DNA from: Odobenus rosmarus divergens
Taxonomy: Eukaryota; Chordata; Mammalia; Carnivora; Odobenidae
Assembly: GCF_000321225.1 (NCBI RefSeq)
Contig: NW_004450302.1
Span: forward strand, 1,009,173 to 1,073,172
Length of the DNA: 64,000 nt
Direction: 5' to 3'
In this document: piece by piece, positions 44,505 through 56,702 of the stretch
Numbering within the stretch: the first letter of the stretch is position 1
Layout of the letters: each line of letters begins with the position of its first letter
Translations under genes and position numbers: made by a program
The notes under the pieces: generated by a model
Database searches by the model: none
Seen by the model: only the letters and a program-made list of their open reading frames with translations
Told to the model about the DNA's origin: nothing

Positions 44505-44620
44505 ATTTTTTTAAAGTTTTATTTATTTAAGTAATCTCTACACCCACCATGGGGTTCGAACTCATGACCCCAAGATCAAGAGTTGCATGCTCTTCTGCCT
44601 GAGCCAGCCAGGGGCCCCTG
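44505..44620 (-). repeat. Older tRNA-derived carnivore SINE
   Basis: AAGTAATCTCTACACCCACC, CCCCAAGATCAAGAGTTGCA and GAGCCAGCCAGGGGCCCC mark an older-type copy. Confidence 0.88.
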
Positions 44621-45655
44621 GATAAGATCATTTAAAACATTCATAAAAAGCATCAAACTGCTGACAAGAAGCTCAAGCCAAAATATAAGTAAAAAGGAGA
44701 CCCAGGGAGGTAAGTGAAGTATCAGAACACTAATGCAATTTTGCCCCACATGAAGGAGACTGAGATTTGCAAATCCAGGCAAGCTGGGGCTTCAGTTTGG
44801 CCAGCCTTGTGGATTGATGAATCCAGAAGTCAAGGCAAGGACCCACTCAGGTGGGGAATCTCATTAAAGGAGACCTTTCCCATATTAAACTGGAATCTCA
44901 AAAGGCTACATCACTGAGGTAAAAGTGAATCATCCGGAAACCCATCCTCTTGCCTCACCTGCAGGGGATATAGAGAAGACTCTTGGCACTGAGTGAAGAA
45001 GAGGTTAAAAAAAGAAAGAAAGAAAAAATTTCTGAAATATCATGGCCATACACTTGTGTTTTCAAAGAACTCAGCCTGGATTTGCATCATCTAGGTATTT
45101 CAGAGAATCTCAAATTGCAAACTTAGTTTGCGAGGGTCCAGGATTGTTTGTGTCCCTAGATGTCAGTCAGAATTAAACACGAGTCTTTTCTGGAAGAAGT
45201 CATCTTCATTTCCACAAATAACTCTTTAAAGAAAATGAGTGGTAAAAAATATCAAAGCATATAAAGAAATGACAAGAATAAGCAGAAACAACAAACAGCA
45301 GAAAGAGGCTTATAAAGATATCATTATTGGAATTATTAGACTAGATTATAAATATATGCTCATTACATTTAAAGAAATTTGAAAATGAGCTTGATAATAC
45401 CAATGGCAAGAAGAAACTATTAAAAAGTCACCTATCATATTTGAAAAGAACCAAATATAACTTTTAGAAATGAGACATTTGATCCTACATTAAAAACATA
45501 ATAGATAGGTAAAAGAATATACTGGATGTAACTGAGGACAGAGTGAAATTGAAATTGGAAAATAATACTCAAAATATAGAGACACAAAAGATGGAAAATA
45601 TGGAGTGAGGTCAAGAGACACGGAGGATAGCATGATAGGTATCAAATATATTTAT

Positions 45656-45852
45656 GGGGCGCCTGGGTGGCTCAGTCGTTGAGCGTCTACCTTCCGCTCA
45701 GGTCGTGGTCCCAGGGTCCTGGGATCGAGCCCCACATCAGGCTCCCTGCTCAGTGGGAAGCCTGCTTCTCCCTCTCCCACTCCCCCTGCTTGTGTTCCCT
45801 CTCTCACTGTGTCTCTCTCTGTCAAATAAATAAATAAAACCTTAAAAAAAAA
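45656..45852 (+). repeat. CAN-SINE
   Basis: Plus copy with the GGGGCGCCTGGGTGGCTCAG head and ATAAATAAATAAAACCTT tail, inside L1 debris. Confidence 0.94.
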
Positions 45853-46077
45853 AGAATGAAGGTAAATAAAGTTATTTTTAGACAAACAGAAATGGGGAGA
45901 GTTTTCCAACAGTAAGTTCTCACTAAAGTAAATTCTTGCAAAAGGAAAGAGACCCCAAATGAAAGGTCTGAGAAGTAATTAAGAAGTAAATGAAGTAATG
46001 GAGAATAATGAAGAATAATGAAATAAGAATAAAAAAACCTGGTAAATATATGGTTAAATCCAAATGAACAGTAATTG

Positions 46078-46174
46078 TGGGGCACCTGGCTGGCTTAGTC
46101 AGTGGACCATGTGACTCTTGATCTCAGGGTCATGAGTTCAAGCCCCATGTGGGGTGCAGAGATTACTTAAAAAT
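46078..46174 (+). repeat. Older tRNA-derived SINE
   Basis: Short copy (GGGGCACCTGGCTGGCTTAG to CAGAGATTACTTAAAA). The 16-bp target-site duplication AAATGAACAGTAATTG is at 46062-46077 and 46175-46190. Confidence 0.93.
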
Positions 46175-46742
46175 AAATGAACAGTAATTGTATATAAAAA
46201 TAATTTAAAAATATTAATAGTATCTTGTGGGGTTAAATAATAATAACATAATATAATACTACAATGAATTTATTAAAAGTCTCTATTAAAATGATATATT
46301 TTATCTGGGAAGAAAGAAAAGATATTGCTTAATTTTGGACTTTGATCATTTAGTATGCATGCTATAACTTTTAGATAACCATTAACAAAATAGAAACAAA
46401 CCAGTGGAGGAAAAAAAGATACAATGATAAAAAACCTACCAACAAAAATACAGGAAATGAATGAAAGAGAAACCTAGAACAGGTGAAACAAATAAAAAAC
46501 CCAAAAGAAAATATGGAATGAAATCCAATGTATTAGAAACTACATTACACGTACATGGGCTTAATGAACCAGTAAAAATGCCAATATTGTCAGAATGGAT
46601 AAATCTTATCTATTTGTTGTTTATGAAACATCTAAAACGTAAGGATAAAAAACATTAAAAACAAAAGGATAGAAATATATTGGATATGTAAATACTAACC
46701 AAAGGGAAATAGGTGTGGCTATATTAATATTAGGCAAAATAA

Positions 46743-46928
46743 TTTTTTTTTAAGATTTTATTTATTTATTTGACAGAGAGACACACAGCGAGAGAGGGAA
46801 CACAAGCAGGGGGAGTGGGAGAGGGAGAAGCAGGCTTCCTGCGGAGCAGGGAACCAGATGCAGGGCTCGATCCCAGGACCCTGGGATCATGACCTGAGCC
46901 GAAGGCAGACACTTAACGACTGAGCCCC
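46743..46928 (-). repeat. CAN-SINE with damaged head
   Basis: Minus copy with about 10 bases of the head missing (GACTGAGCCCCTAGG). Target-site duplication TAGGCAAAATAA at 46731-46742 and 46929-46940. Confidence 0.93.
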
Positions 46929-47102
46929 TAGGCAAAATAAATTTAAGGCATAAAGCATTGTTAGTGGCAAAGAAGGTTACTTCATGATTATAAAAGTTTC
47001 AATTTACCAGCAAGACATAACAATTTTGAATTGCTATAAACAATTGATATTAGCCTTAAAATATAGAAGGCAAACATTGACAGATCAGAAAACAAAACAG
47101 TC

Positions 47103-47231
47103 GGGGCGCCTGGATGGCTCAGTGGTGGGATCGAGCCCCGCATCGGCCTCCTTGCTTGGCGGGAAGCCTGCTTCTTCCTTTCCGCCTCCCCCTGCTTGTG
47201 TTCCTGCTCCCTATCTCTCTCTCTTTCCAAA

Positions 47232-47271
<40 letters not shown>

Positions 47272-47285
47272 CTTAAAAAAAAAAG
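47103..47285 (+). repeat. CAN-SINE with internal deletion
   Basis: The tRNA-like part jumps from GGATGGCTCAG straight to TGGTGGGATCGAGCC, losing about 45 bases around the B-box side. The tail has expanded to (AAAT)n at 47229-47270. Confidence 0.92.
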
Positions 47286-48267
47286 TCAAATGCGCAATCA
47301 CTTCCCTTAGTAATTGATAGAATAAGCAGCTAAAAATATCAGTAAGCATATAGATGTTTTGAACAACATGATTAGCAAACTCAACCTAACGGACATATTT
47401 AGAAAGCTGTACTAAGCGACGACTGTAGAATATATGCCGGAACGTTTATAAACATTGTCCATATGTTGAGCCATAAAATAAGTTTCAACATATTTCAAAA
47501 AAAATGAAACCATATATAGCATCTTCTCTGACCGCAAAAAAAAACCACATGGAAATCAATAACAAAACATTACTAAATATCACCATATCTTAGGGAAAGT
47601 AAGGCACACATTTATAAATAACTCATGAGAGTCAAGGGAGAAATCCTAATGAAAATTAGAATTTTGGGGATATTTAACAACAAGAAAAATATACCTATCA
47701 AACTTGTGTGATTAAACTATTTTGTAGAGGTAAAAATATGTATCACCTTAATTATTCATGTTAGAAGACCAAAGGAAAAATAAATCAAAGAGTTAATTAT
47801 GTCAAGAAGCTAGAAAAGAAAAGCCGGCAAAATAAATCCAAACAAATGGAAGGAAAGAAAAAGAGCACAAGTTTATAAAATAGGAAACAAATAATAAAGA
47901 GTTTCAATAAAGACAGTTAACAGATCTTTGAAATGATTAATAAAATGGACATACCTCTGACTAGAGTGATAAAAGGAAAAAAAGGCACATAAAGTGGACA
48001 GTCCTATAGATGCTGCAGGCATTAAAAAGATAAGAGAATATTAAGAACATCATTATACCAATAAATTTGAGATTTTAGATGAAATGGGCACTATACTAGG
48101 AAACTATAATTTGCTAAAAGTAAACCAAAAAAAAACAGAAAATATTAAAAATCCTATAACCACAAAGGACATTATATCAATAGTAAAATATCTTCCCACA
48201 AAGAAAATTCTAAGCCCAATGGTTTCTCCAGTAAATTCAATTAAGCATTCAAGAATAAATGGTTCCA

Positions 48268-48458
48268 GGGCGCCTGGGTGGCTCAGTTGGTTGAGCGACT
48301 GCCTTCGGCTCAGGTCATGATCCTGGAGTCCCGGGATCGAGTCCCACATCGGGCTCCCTGCTCAGCAGGGAGTCTGCGTCTCCCTCTGACCCTCTTCCCT
48401 CTCGTGCTATCTCTCATTCTCTCTCTCTCAAATAAATAAATAAAATCTTAAAAAAAAA
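48268..48458 (+). repeat. CAN-SINE
   Basis: Plus copy. The 17-bp target-site duplication AAGAATAAATGGTTCCA is at 48251-48267 and 48459-48475. Same subtype as the copy at 40478 (GACTGCC, CCCTCTGACCCTCTTCCC). Confidence 0.96.
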
Positions 48459-48621
48459 AAGAATAAATGGTTCCAATCTATACAAACTCCCAGGGAGCAG
48501 AAAAAGAGGGAACACTTTCCAACCCATTTATAATGCTAGTAAAACCTAACAAGAACAAAAGAAACTAAAATGCAGGCCACTTTTACCCACGAACTTATAT
48601 GCAAAAATAAGAAATTAGCAA

Positions 48622-48710
48622 CAAACAATGAATCATGGAACACTACATCAAAAACTAATGATGTAATGTATGGTGATTAACATAACAATAAACAATTTAA
48701 AGCAAAAAAA
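48622..48710 (+). mobile_element. 5'-truncated L1 3' end (about 89 bp)
   Basis: GAATCATGGAACACTACATC to ATAACAATAAACAATT, flanked by AAGAAATTAGCAA at 48609-48621 and 48711-48723. A tiny insertion into the older L1. Confidence 0.9.
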
Positions 48711-49418
48711 AAGAAATTAGCAAACCAAATCAAACAATAAAAAAAAGATAATACGTTAGGACAAGGGTAGATTTATCTAGGATTTCAAGGCTGCTTTAAC
48801 ATTGAAAAATCAATTTTTGTAATTCACCACATTAACAGTTTAAGAAAGAAGGATAACATGATAATCTCAATAGATACAGAAAATGCACTTGATAAAATTC
48901 AATTTCCATTCATGACAAAAATTCCTAGAAAACTAGGAATAGAAGGGAGTTTCCTTAACCTGATGAACATATTACAAAATATCTGTAGTAAACATCATAT
49001 TTAATGGTAAAATAAGCTGTCTTTCTGAGATGAGAAACAAGAAGAGGATGCCTGCTCTCACTATCTATATTGACATTGTATAGAAGGTCTAGCAAGTACA
49101 GTAAGTAAAAAAAAACAAAACCCACCAATATATAGGGATTAAAAAAAAGAAAATAATATTACTTGCAGGTGATCTAATATGTATATAGAAAGTCCAAAAG
49201 AATCTACAGAGAAATTATTAAAGTGAATAATGATTTAGCAATTTGTTAAAATCAATATACACAAAGCAATCATATTCTTATATATATCAGCAGCAAAAAA
49301 ATGAAATTTGAAAAAAGGCTCATTGTAATAGCACCCAAAATATGAAATACCTAGGAATCTATCTAACAAAATGTCTTAAAGAGTTCTAACACATTAAATT
49401 TTAAAATCTTATTGAGAG

Positions 49419-49617
49419 GGGCACCTGGGTGGCTCAGTTGGTTAAGCGTCTACCTTCGGCTCAGGTCCTGGTCTCAGGGTCCTGGGATTGAGCCCCAGGT
49501 GGGGCTCCCTGTTCGGTGGGGAGCCTGCTTCTCCCTCTCCCTCTGCTACTCCCCCTGCTTGTGCTCTCTCCCTCTCTCTCTATCTCTCAAATATATACGT
49601 AAATAAAATCTTAAAAA
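49419..49617 (+). repeat. CAN-SINE
   Basis: Plus copy. The 16-bp target-site duplication AAAATCTTATTGAGAG is at 49403-49418 and 49618-49633. Confidence 0.96.
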
Positions 49618-50597
49618 AAAATCTTATTGAGAGACCTGAGAAGACTTAGAGATACTGTGTTGAAGGATTGCAAGACACAATATTGTGAAAATGTCAATTC
49701 TTCCCAAATTAATTTATGGATACAATGCAATCCCAACAAAATTTCAACAGTTCTGTGTGAGTGTATAACTTAAGCTGATTCTAAAATTTAATACAGAAGT
49801 GGAAAGGGACAAAAAGAGCTATGACACTCTTGAAGAATGAGGTGGAAAAACTTGCCCTACCAGATATCAAGATGGATTATAAAAGCTATAATTTTAGTGT
49901 AGCATTAGAGCAGGGATAGAAAAACAGAAGAGACTGCTTAGACATAGATTCTCCTGCATAAATGAACATTTCATATATGAGAGAAGTATTGCAGATCAGT
50001 GGGGAAAGGCTAGACTTTTCAATAAATGGTACCAGGACAATTGGGTAACCACATGGATAAAAAATGAAATTTGATCCCTACCACACAGCATATATAAAAA
50101 TTAATTCCAGGTGGATTTTAGATCTAAATGTGAAAGGTAAAACTACACTAATATTAACATTAAAAACTTGTGTTCACCAAAAGGTATCATCAAGAGGTGA
50201 AAAGATAAACCATAGAGAGGGAGAAGATATTTAAAACATACGTAACTCATAAAGCAATAGTATCCAGTACCCAGTATAGGGAGCTTGTAAAAATTAAAAA
50301 AGACAACAGAAAAATAGACAAAAGTCTTTTACAGAACTTTTTAAAAGAGAAAAATCCTAAAAATAAATAAATAAGAAAATCCTAATGGATATGTTCGGTA
50401 CTATCTACAATTTTGGGCATCCACTGGGGGTCTTGGAATGTATCCCTCACAGACGAGGGGAGATTATTGTATATCTATATAATGAAATACTATATAGCAA
50501 TGGATACAAATGAACTAATGCTGTATGAGATTAATCCTGAGAAAAAATCAAGGCATAAAAAAATATATTTGATTCTCTCCACATGTTAAAAAACAGA

Positions 50598-50881
50598 GAG
50601 GATCCAAAGTGATAGCATAGTATCTGTTTATCTAAACTCCACCTCACATTTGTAGCAGTCTTCATAAAAAACACTGACACTCTGGAACAATACTTTGGCA
50701 CCAGTCATGTTTCTGCAACTTCAGGGGGCTTTTAGGCCTCCATAATTCATTATTGTGCCATAGCTGTCTGAAGTTACATTACTTCCTAACAGCTACAATT
50801 TGTTCTTGGCTACTGAATTTTCAGTTCTGAGGAATGGGTTACTGGTGAAATAATAAGCCTGCTACGGTAAGAAAGTAATTT
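50598..50881. repeat. 284-bp direct repeat, copy 1
   Basis: Runs from GAGGATCCAAAGTGATAGCA to GTAAGAAAGTAATTT and is repeated at 52168-52451 with about 93% identity by eye. Flanked by L1-like sequence on both sides (the 3' end resumes near 50960-51140), so it looks inserted into L1. Confidence 0.88.
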
Positions 50882-50959
50882 AGGAATCCACACTTTGGTG
50901 GTAAAAGAAAAGAAAAGAAAGAAAATAATTATTATGAATCATCCTTTTTGGAGCAGGGA

Positions 50960-51140
50960 TATGATCAGGGAGAGGTCCCCGGGAAAGGGATGGGTTTCTA
51001 GGATGCTAGATGTATTTTTTCACTTGGGTGGTAGGTAGTTCAGATGTTTATTTGATAATTATTTGTTAAGCTATACTTTTGTATGTAATGCATGTTTCTG
51101 TATGCACATTATAATTCACAATAAAAGTGGTGGAAAAAAG
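50960..51140 (+). mobile_element. L1 3' end
   Basis: GTATGTAATGCATGTTTCTG and TTATAATTCACAATAAAAG are typical of an old L1 3' terminus and close the L1 whose body lies to the left. Confidence 0.65.
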
Positions 51141-52167
51141 AAAGAATGGTGATGTTTACTGTTCTACTTGAAGCTTTTTGTGTGTTGTGGCAGTGTAAAC
51201 CCTTCCTCCATCTGCCTTCTGAAATCTTCCCTAAAGTCTACCACTGAAATAGTCAAGGGACAGAGGGTCCTAAGCTACCATCTAGGTTACAATAACACTT
51301 AAACAGTACTGTACTAATCTGTCTCAGACACGAGTCTGTGCCCTCCCTGGTGACAGAGACAGAGACTATTGAGTGTGGTAGTGAATGAAAGATTATTGAC
51401 TGACGTATACACAGTATGGAGAAATCCATGGATTCCTAACTGTATAGACTCGTTTCTTTATCTATCACAGGTCCCACAATCTAATACAGAACTTTGAAAT
51501 TGTTGGTATTTATGGTTTACAAAGTTCTTTCTTGTAAATTATATGACTACATAAAGTTACACTGTAAGGTTGAAACTGGGATTAGTTTCCCCACAGCTGA
51601 GATGAGAAAATGGTCTTTGCCAAAGATGTACTAGAAACTGAGGGAGTTAGGACTAGAATCAGAAAGCCAGGGTCTTTCCACTGTAGACTGCAGATTTTTC
51701 CTCACTTGTTTTCTGTCATTCAGAACAGACATGTCTTGGAAGATGCTTTAAAGACCATTGAATATTAGACTCAAACAAACCTTGGTCAGAAGGAAAGAAG
51801 AGAGAGGCACATGCACACATCTCTACCCTCGATTTAGTCATCCTCTGCATTTTAATTTGTTTGACTTTCTTCTATGTGACCTACATTTCAGAAAACTTCC
51901 ACAGAAATGAGGGAGGGTCCAGGAGCTTTTTCAGTCAAAAGCTGTGTGATCTATGTCTGCAAGAAACAGACTTCAAGCTCCGGACTGAGGTGTACTTCCT
52001 CTACCCTCTAAGTTGTTATGCAACATCTTCTAATCAGTGGTTGGTGGTTAAAACCACTTTTTCTCTTTTTTGCTTCCTGTTTCCTTATCTCTTTTGTTTT
52101 CCAAACACCTTCATTGTTCTCTATTTGTTTCTGGATTCGGATACCAGATATCAATGTGTTACCCTGG
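51141..52167. other. Unassigned sequence between the two 284-bp repeats
   Basis: Holds a 128-codon open frame (51861-52247) that runs into the second repeat copy. It has no recognisable domain and biased Phe/Leu content, so I do not call a gene. Confidence 0.35.
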
Positions 52168-52451
52168 GAGGATCCAAAGTGATAGCATGGTATCTGTTTA
52201 TCCAAACTCCACCTCACATTTCCAGCAGTCTTCATAAAAAACACTGACAATCTGGAACTATACTTTGGCACCAGTCATGTTTCTGCAACCTCAGGGGCTT
52301 TTAGACCTACACAATTCATTATTGTGCCATAGCTGTCTGAGGTTATATTACTTCCTAACAGCTACAATTTGTTCTTTCTTGGCTACTGAATTTTCAGTTC
52401 TGAGGAATGGGTTACTGGTGAAATAAGCCTGCTACAGTAAGAAAACAATTT
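52168..52451. repeat. 284-bp direct repeat, copy 2
   Basis: Second copy, same orientation, 1570 bases right of the first. Small compensating indels: an extra TTTC after GTTC and a missing AATA before AGCCTGC. Confidence 0.88.
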
Positions 52452-52902
52452 CATTCTCAGCCACTGACACCTGCACAAAGCTGGCAATCTTGTGTTTTTA
52501 TCCATTATTGTAACTTAAAAATTCTTTTTCTTGAGATCAGGTGTTGTTTCTGACTGTAAAACTATTTCTACTCATAGAGCTAAAGGTAAGCATACTAATC
52601 TGTCAGTTTATCTACATTCTTCCTTCCGAGGGATAAAGAAGCTTACAAAACCGAAGGAGGAAGGCAAGAAGGGCCCTGAGAAACATTTATCACATGCATG
52701 GGCTGTGGGGTAAGGAAAGCTTGCCAAGGATGAACACAGTTAAGATGCAAATATGGCAACAATCTAAAGTGTAAAAGGACACTGGAGGATGTAAAATAAA
52801 ATGTAAAAGGAGAAAATAGTTTCCTGGCTCGGGGAAAAAAGAAATTCACAAACTCAAGAGCAGTGCCTACATTCTGTGGGATTATCTAAAAGAGCTGGGG
52901 AA

Positions 52903-53103
52903 GGGGCGCCTGGGTGGCTCAGTCATTGAGCATCTGCCTTCGGTTCGGGTCATGATCCCGGGGTCCTGGGATGGAGCTCCGCATTGGGCTCCCTGCTCAG
53001 CGGGAAGCCTGCTTTTCCCTCTCCCACTCCCCCTGCTTGTGTTCCCTCTCTCACTGTGTCTCTGTCAAATAAATAAATAAAATCTTAAAAAAAAAAAAAA
53101 AAT
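52903..53103 (+). repeat. CAN-SINE (first of a tandem pair)
   Basis: Plus copy with an A-run tail that abuts the head of the next copy. Confidence 0.95.
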
Positions 53104-53104
53104 A

Positions 53105-53330
53105 GGGGCGCCTGGGTGGCTCAGATTGTTAAGCGTCTGGCTTCAGCTCAGGTCATGATCCCAGGGTCCTGGGATCGAGCCCCACATTGGGCTCCTGGCT
53201 CAGCAGGGAGCCTACTTCTCCCTCTCCCTCTGCCTCTCTCTCTGCTCATGCTCTCTCTCTCTCTATCTCTGTGTCTCAAATGAATAAAATCTTTAAAAAA
53301 AAATCTTAAAAAAAATTTAAAAAATGTGAA
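53105..53330 (+). repeat. CAN-SINE (second of a tandem pair)
   Basis: Plus copy inserted directly in or after the A-tail of the preceding one, a common landing site for L1-driven retrotransposition. Confidence 0.95.
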
Positions 53331-53544
53331 TAATGAATATGTAGCTACTATGACAAACATGAGGACTATTGAATAACTACATCAAAAACATTTAGAATAG
53401 TACCCGGCACATAGTGCTATGTATGTGCTATGCATGTGTCAGCTCTTCTTTGGGAGCACATGCGGCTTTTCCCCCTTCAGTTCCCTGGGCATCTCTCTCT
53501 CTAGGATGGTTCTGGTGGTAGTTCCATCTTCAAGAAGGAGACAT

Positions 53545-53771
53545 TCTTTTTTTTTTTCTTTTAAAGATGTATTTATTTATTTGAGAAAGAGAGCACGAGT
53601 GAGTGGGGGCGGCGCGGGGGGCGGGCAGAGGGAGAGAGAAAGAATCTCAAGCAGACTCCCCGCTGAGGGTGCAGTCTAACACAGGTCTCGATGTCATGAC
53701 CCTGAGATCATGACTTGAGCCAAAATTAAGAGTCAGAGGACGCTTAACTGACTGAGCCATCCAGGCGCCCC
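53545..53771 (-). repeat. CAN-SINE
   Basis: Minus copy with a GC-rich expansion (GGGGGCGGCGCGGGGGGCGG) in the arm. Short target-site duplication GAGACATT at about 53538 and 53772. Confidence 0.92.
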
Positions 53772-53937
53772 GAGACATTTAATTCTTAAGGGGATAGAAG
53801 TTTCCCTTTAGAATTCAGTCATTAAAATGTTCACATTCTGTTACTTTCTTTTATAAAATTCTGTTTCAAAATGAGACAGGCTATTATAAATAAAAAAGAA
53901 TAATGCATTAGTCCATCTCAGGGCAACATTATATTCA

Positions 53938-54760
53938 TTAACCTGTGTGACTAATTCTTTTTACACTGACAGAGTAAAACTGTCCAAACAACAGACATTC
54001 ATCCTTATTGGAAAAGACACAAATTCTGGGTGTGGATTTGCCTTCTGTGCTCAAAATGCTTCTGCCAGCACCAGTGGACTCATAGGGTGCCTTATCTACC
54101 ATCATGACATACCACACGGCATTGTGTCTGATCAAGGAATTCACTTCAAAGCAAAGGAAGTGAAGCAATGGGCTCATAACCATGGATTTAAATGGTCTTA
54201 CCACATACCCCATCACCCAGAAGCAACTGGCATAACTTAAAGGTGAAATGGCTTACCAAAATCTTAGTTACAGTGTCAGTTGAGAGATAATACCCTGAAA
54301 CAAAGGGGTTCTGTATATGCTTTGAATCAGAGACCAATATATATAGTGCTATCTCCTTCATAGCCAGAATAGTCCATAAATCAGAGGTGGAAGTAGGAGA
54401 GGACCCTCTCGAAACTATACCTAGTAACCCACTTGCAGAATTTTTTTACTTTCTATCCTGGCAACTTCGAGCTCTACTGGTTTGGAGATCATTGTCCTCA
54501 AGTGGGGGAATGCTTCGACCCGGAAACACAACAATGGTTCTTTCTTCAGTTGGAAGATGAGACTGTCACCTGGGCATTTAAGCTCCATATGCAATGGAAT
54601 CCAACAGGCCAGAAAAAAGGGAGGCGGTGTGTTAACTTACTGACTGGAACAATGATCCTGATTACCAAGGGAGAATTGAGTTGCTACAAGATGGCAGCAA
54701 GGAGGACTGTTTCTGGAACCCAGTAGATTTTCTGAGGTGTTTCTTAGTCCTTCCTTGCCC
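53938..54760 (+). mobile_element. Endogenous retrovirus pol remnant
   Basis: The frame at 53947-54240 has a retroviral integrase core signature (GIVSDQGIHFKAKEV then QWAHNHGFKWSYHIPHHPEA). The frame at 54433-54726 may be the following integrase/env junction; its homology is less clear. Stops and frame changes separate the parts, so it is an inactive fossil. No flanking long terminal repeat pair could be proved. Confidence 0.8.
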
Positions 54761-55687
54761 AATAATAAAGGCTAATGGAAAACTACATAGCAACAATAAA
54801 AAAGGGCAGAACATGACGACCCATACCCTTTGGGAATGAAGGTTTTGGTCATTCCACCAGATAAAGAACCCAGAGCAACTGAAGTTCTCTGGCTGAGGCC
54901 AAGAAAAAGATGGCATGAGTAGTTGAAGAAGGAAGCCACAGATAACAATTACAACCTCATGAACAATTACAGAAACAAAGTGCTTTGCATATTTTCTCTT
55001 TGCTTGTTATATTCATGGTTATTTTAATTCACTACCCTTTTTCTTCTCTCTGATTTTTAGTTTATATTCAAGTTGTTGGAAGTGAATTTTAACAATTTAG
55101 TCCTTAGGAAACAGAATGGGACTGTGAATGAATCTGAGGAACAATTAATATAGTCAGCAATAGAAACAATGACTATTGGAACTTTGCGTCGTTATATTTT
55201 TAGGAAATGGTGAATACTTGTATGATGGATAGCTGTATCTTCTTAGGTAGAAATATAAAATTCTTTGTTAATGTACAAATGTTCAAAGGTATGTAGAAAG
55301 GTGTATATGGAAGCTGAATAGTCAAAGGGTCATACTGTGTCAGTTAATTTGTTGCCTCTCAGCTCTAAATATATCTTTTTTATCTGTTTTGTGAAAATGG
55401 ATCTGGGTCTTGTAAATGTTTTCCTTTACCAGCTGTCACAGTATTAAATTTGTCAGAGACGATGCTGAAGAGACACTAGAGGAGGAAAAGAATTTTCTTT
55501 CTGGTTCTAGATTGTTGCCTTGGCAGGCTCCTGAGACATTTCCAGTGTTCATATCCCACAGTGCATGGTGGCCAGCAGCTTTGGCAAAAACCTCTCCTCC
55601 TTGTGTGGTTTTATAGTTGAGTGAGAAATTACCCCATGAACAACTTTCCTTGGCACCCTAAAGGGTGGATCTCTGGAAAGTTAGAGT

Positions 55688-55768
55688 GATAAAAACTCTC
55701 AGCAAACTAGGAATAGAGTAGAACTTCCTCAACTTCATAAAGAAAATCTATTAAAAAAACTATAGCTA
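55688..55768 (+). repeat. Isolated 80-bp L1 ORF2 fragment
   Basis: GATAAAAACTCTCAGCAAAC through AAAACTATAGCTA is nearly identical to part of the L1 at 56402-56481, but here it is embedded in non-L1 sequence. Confidence 0.8.
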
Positions 55769-55779
55769 AAGAGTGAATT

Positions 55780-56085
55780 TCCAGCATCAGTGACTTCTGC
55801 CATTCAGTGACCCATGGTTGTGCCCTCTTCAATAAGGTCTGGATGTCTCCTCTGTGAGATGGTGGCTCATTCTTGGACACTCTATCTCAGTCCTAGTGGC
55901 AGTAGCTGCTCTTTATATCTGCTATTCCTATATTCTTTAGGGTTCTCTTTATAACTTACTAGCCAATTCCTTGCTATTCTAATCCCCTGCTATAGTTAAT
56001 ACTTCTTTGTATTAAACTTTTCCTGCTCAAATTACTTTGTGTTTTCTGTCTCCTAAGAGGATCCTGACTGACTCACTTATCTACA
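55780..56085 (+). repeat. LTR-like sequence, tentative
   Basis: Ends with TTTGTGTTTTCTGTCTCC and GAGGATCCTGACTGACTCA, reminiscent of long terminal repeat ends, and follows the retroviral fossil. Family not identified. Confidence 0.35.
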
Positions 56086-56702
56086 ATGTTAATACTAATA
56101 CTAAATAACCCTATTATTAAAACCAGATAATGATATTACAAGAAAGAAAAACTGCAGACCAATATGTCTCATGAATATAAAAGCAAGAATCCTCAACAGA
56201 TGATTAGCAAGTCAAATCCAACAGTGTATAAAAATAATTATACACCATGACCAAAAGGGATTTATTCTAAATATGCTAGAATTATTCCACATTTAAAAAT
56301 CAATTAATGCAATCCATCTCATCAACAGGTTAAAGAAGAAATCATATGATCACATCAATAAATGCAGAAAAAGCATTTGGCAAAATCCAATACCCATTCA
56401 TGATAAAAACTCTCAGCAAACTGAAATAGAGTAGAATTTCCTCAACTTCATAAAGAACATCTATTAAAAAAACTATAGCTAACATATTTACTGGTGAGAA
56501 ACTGGATGCTTTCTCTCTAAGATCCAGAACAAGATAAGGATGTCCTCTTTTACCACTCCTATTCAATATCATACTGGAAGTTCCAGTTAATGTAGTAAGA
56601 CAAGACAAGAAAGTGAAAAATATACAGACTGGGAGAGAAGAAACAAAACTGTCTTTGTTTGTAGATAACATGATTGTTTATGTAGAAAATCCCAAAGAAT
56701 CA

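Larger units (their letters stand above)
45240..50597 (+). mobile_element. L1 ORF2 remnants, fragmented
   Basis: Sense-strand L1 ORF2 phrases occur across the interval, for example ATAATCTCAATAGATACAGA near 48860 and CAAATTAATTTATGGATACA near 49705. Stops and indels break every frame. At least seven younger insertions (SINEs and one L1 tail) sit inside it, so the L1 predates them. Confidence 0.75.

Noticed and set aside
51861..52247. 128-codon plus-strand frame as a possible orphan gene
   Set aside because: It spans the junction into the second 284-bp repeat, is Phe/Leu-rich, and has no homologous domain or splice context.
52903..53060. tRNA-like A/B box sequence as a possible functional tRNA gene
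   Set aside because: Only the SINE promoter is conserved; no cloverleaf with a clean anticodon stem is formed, and the A-tail marks retroposition.
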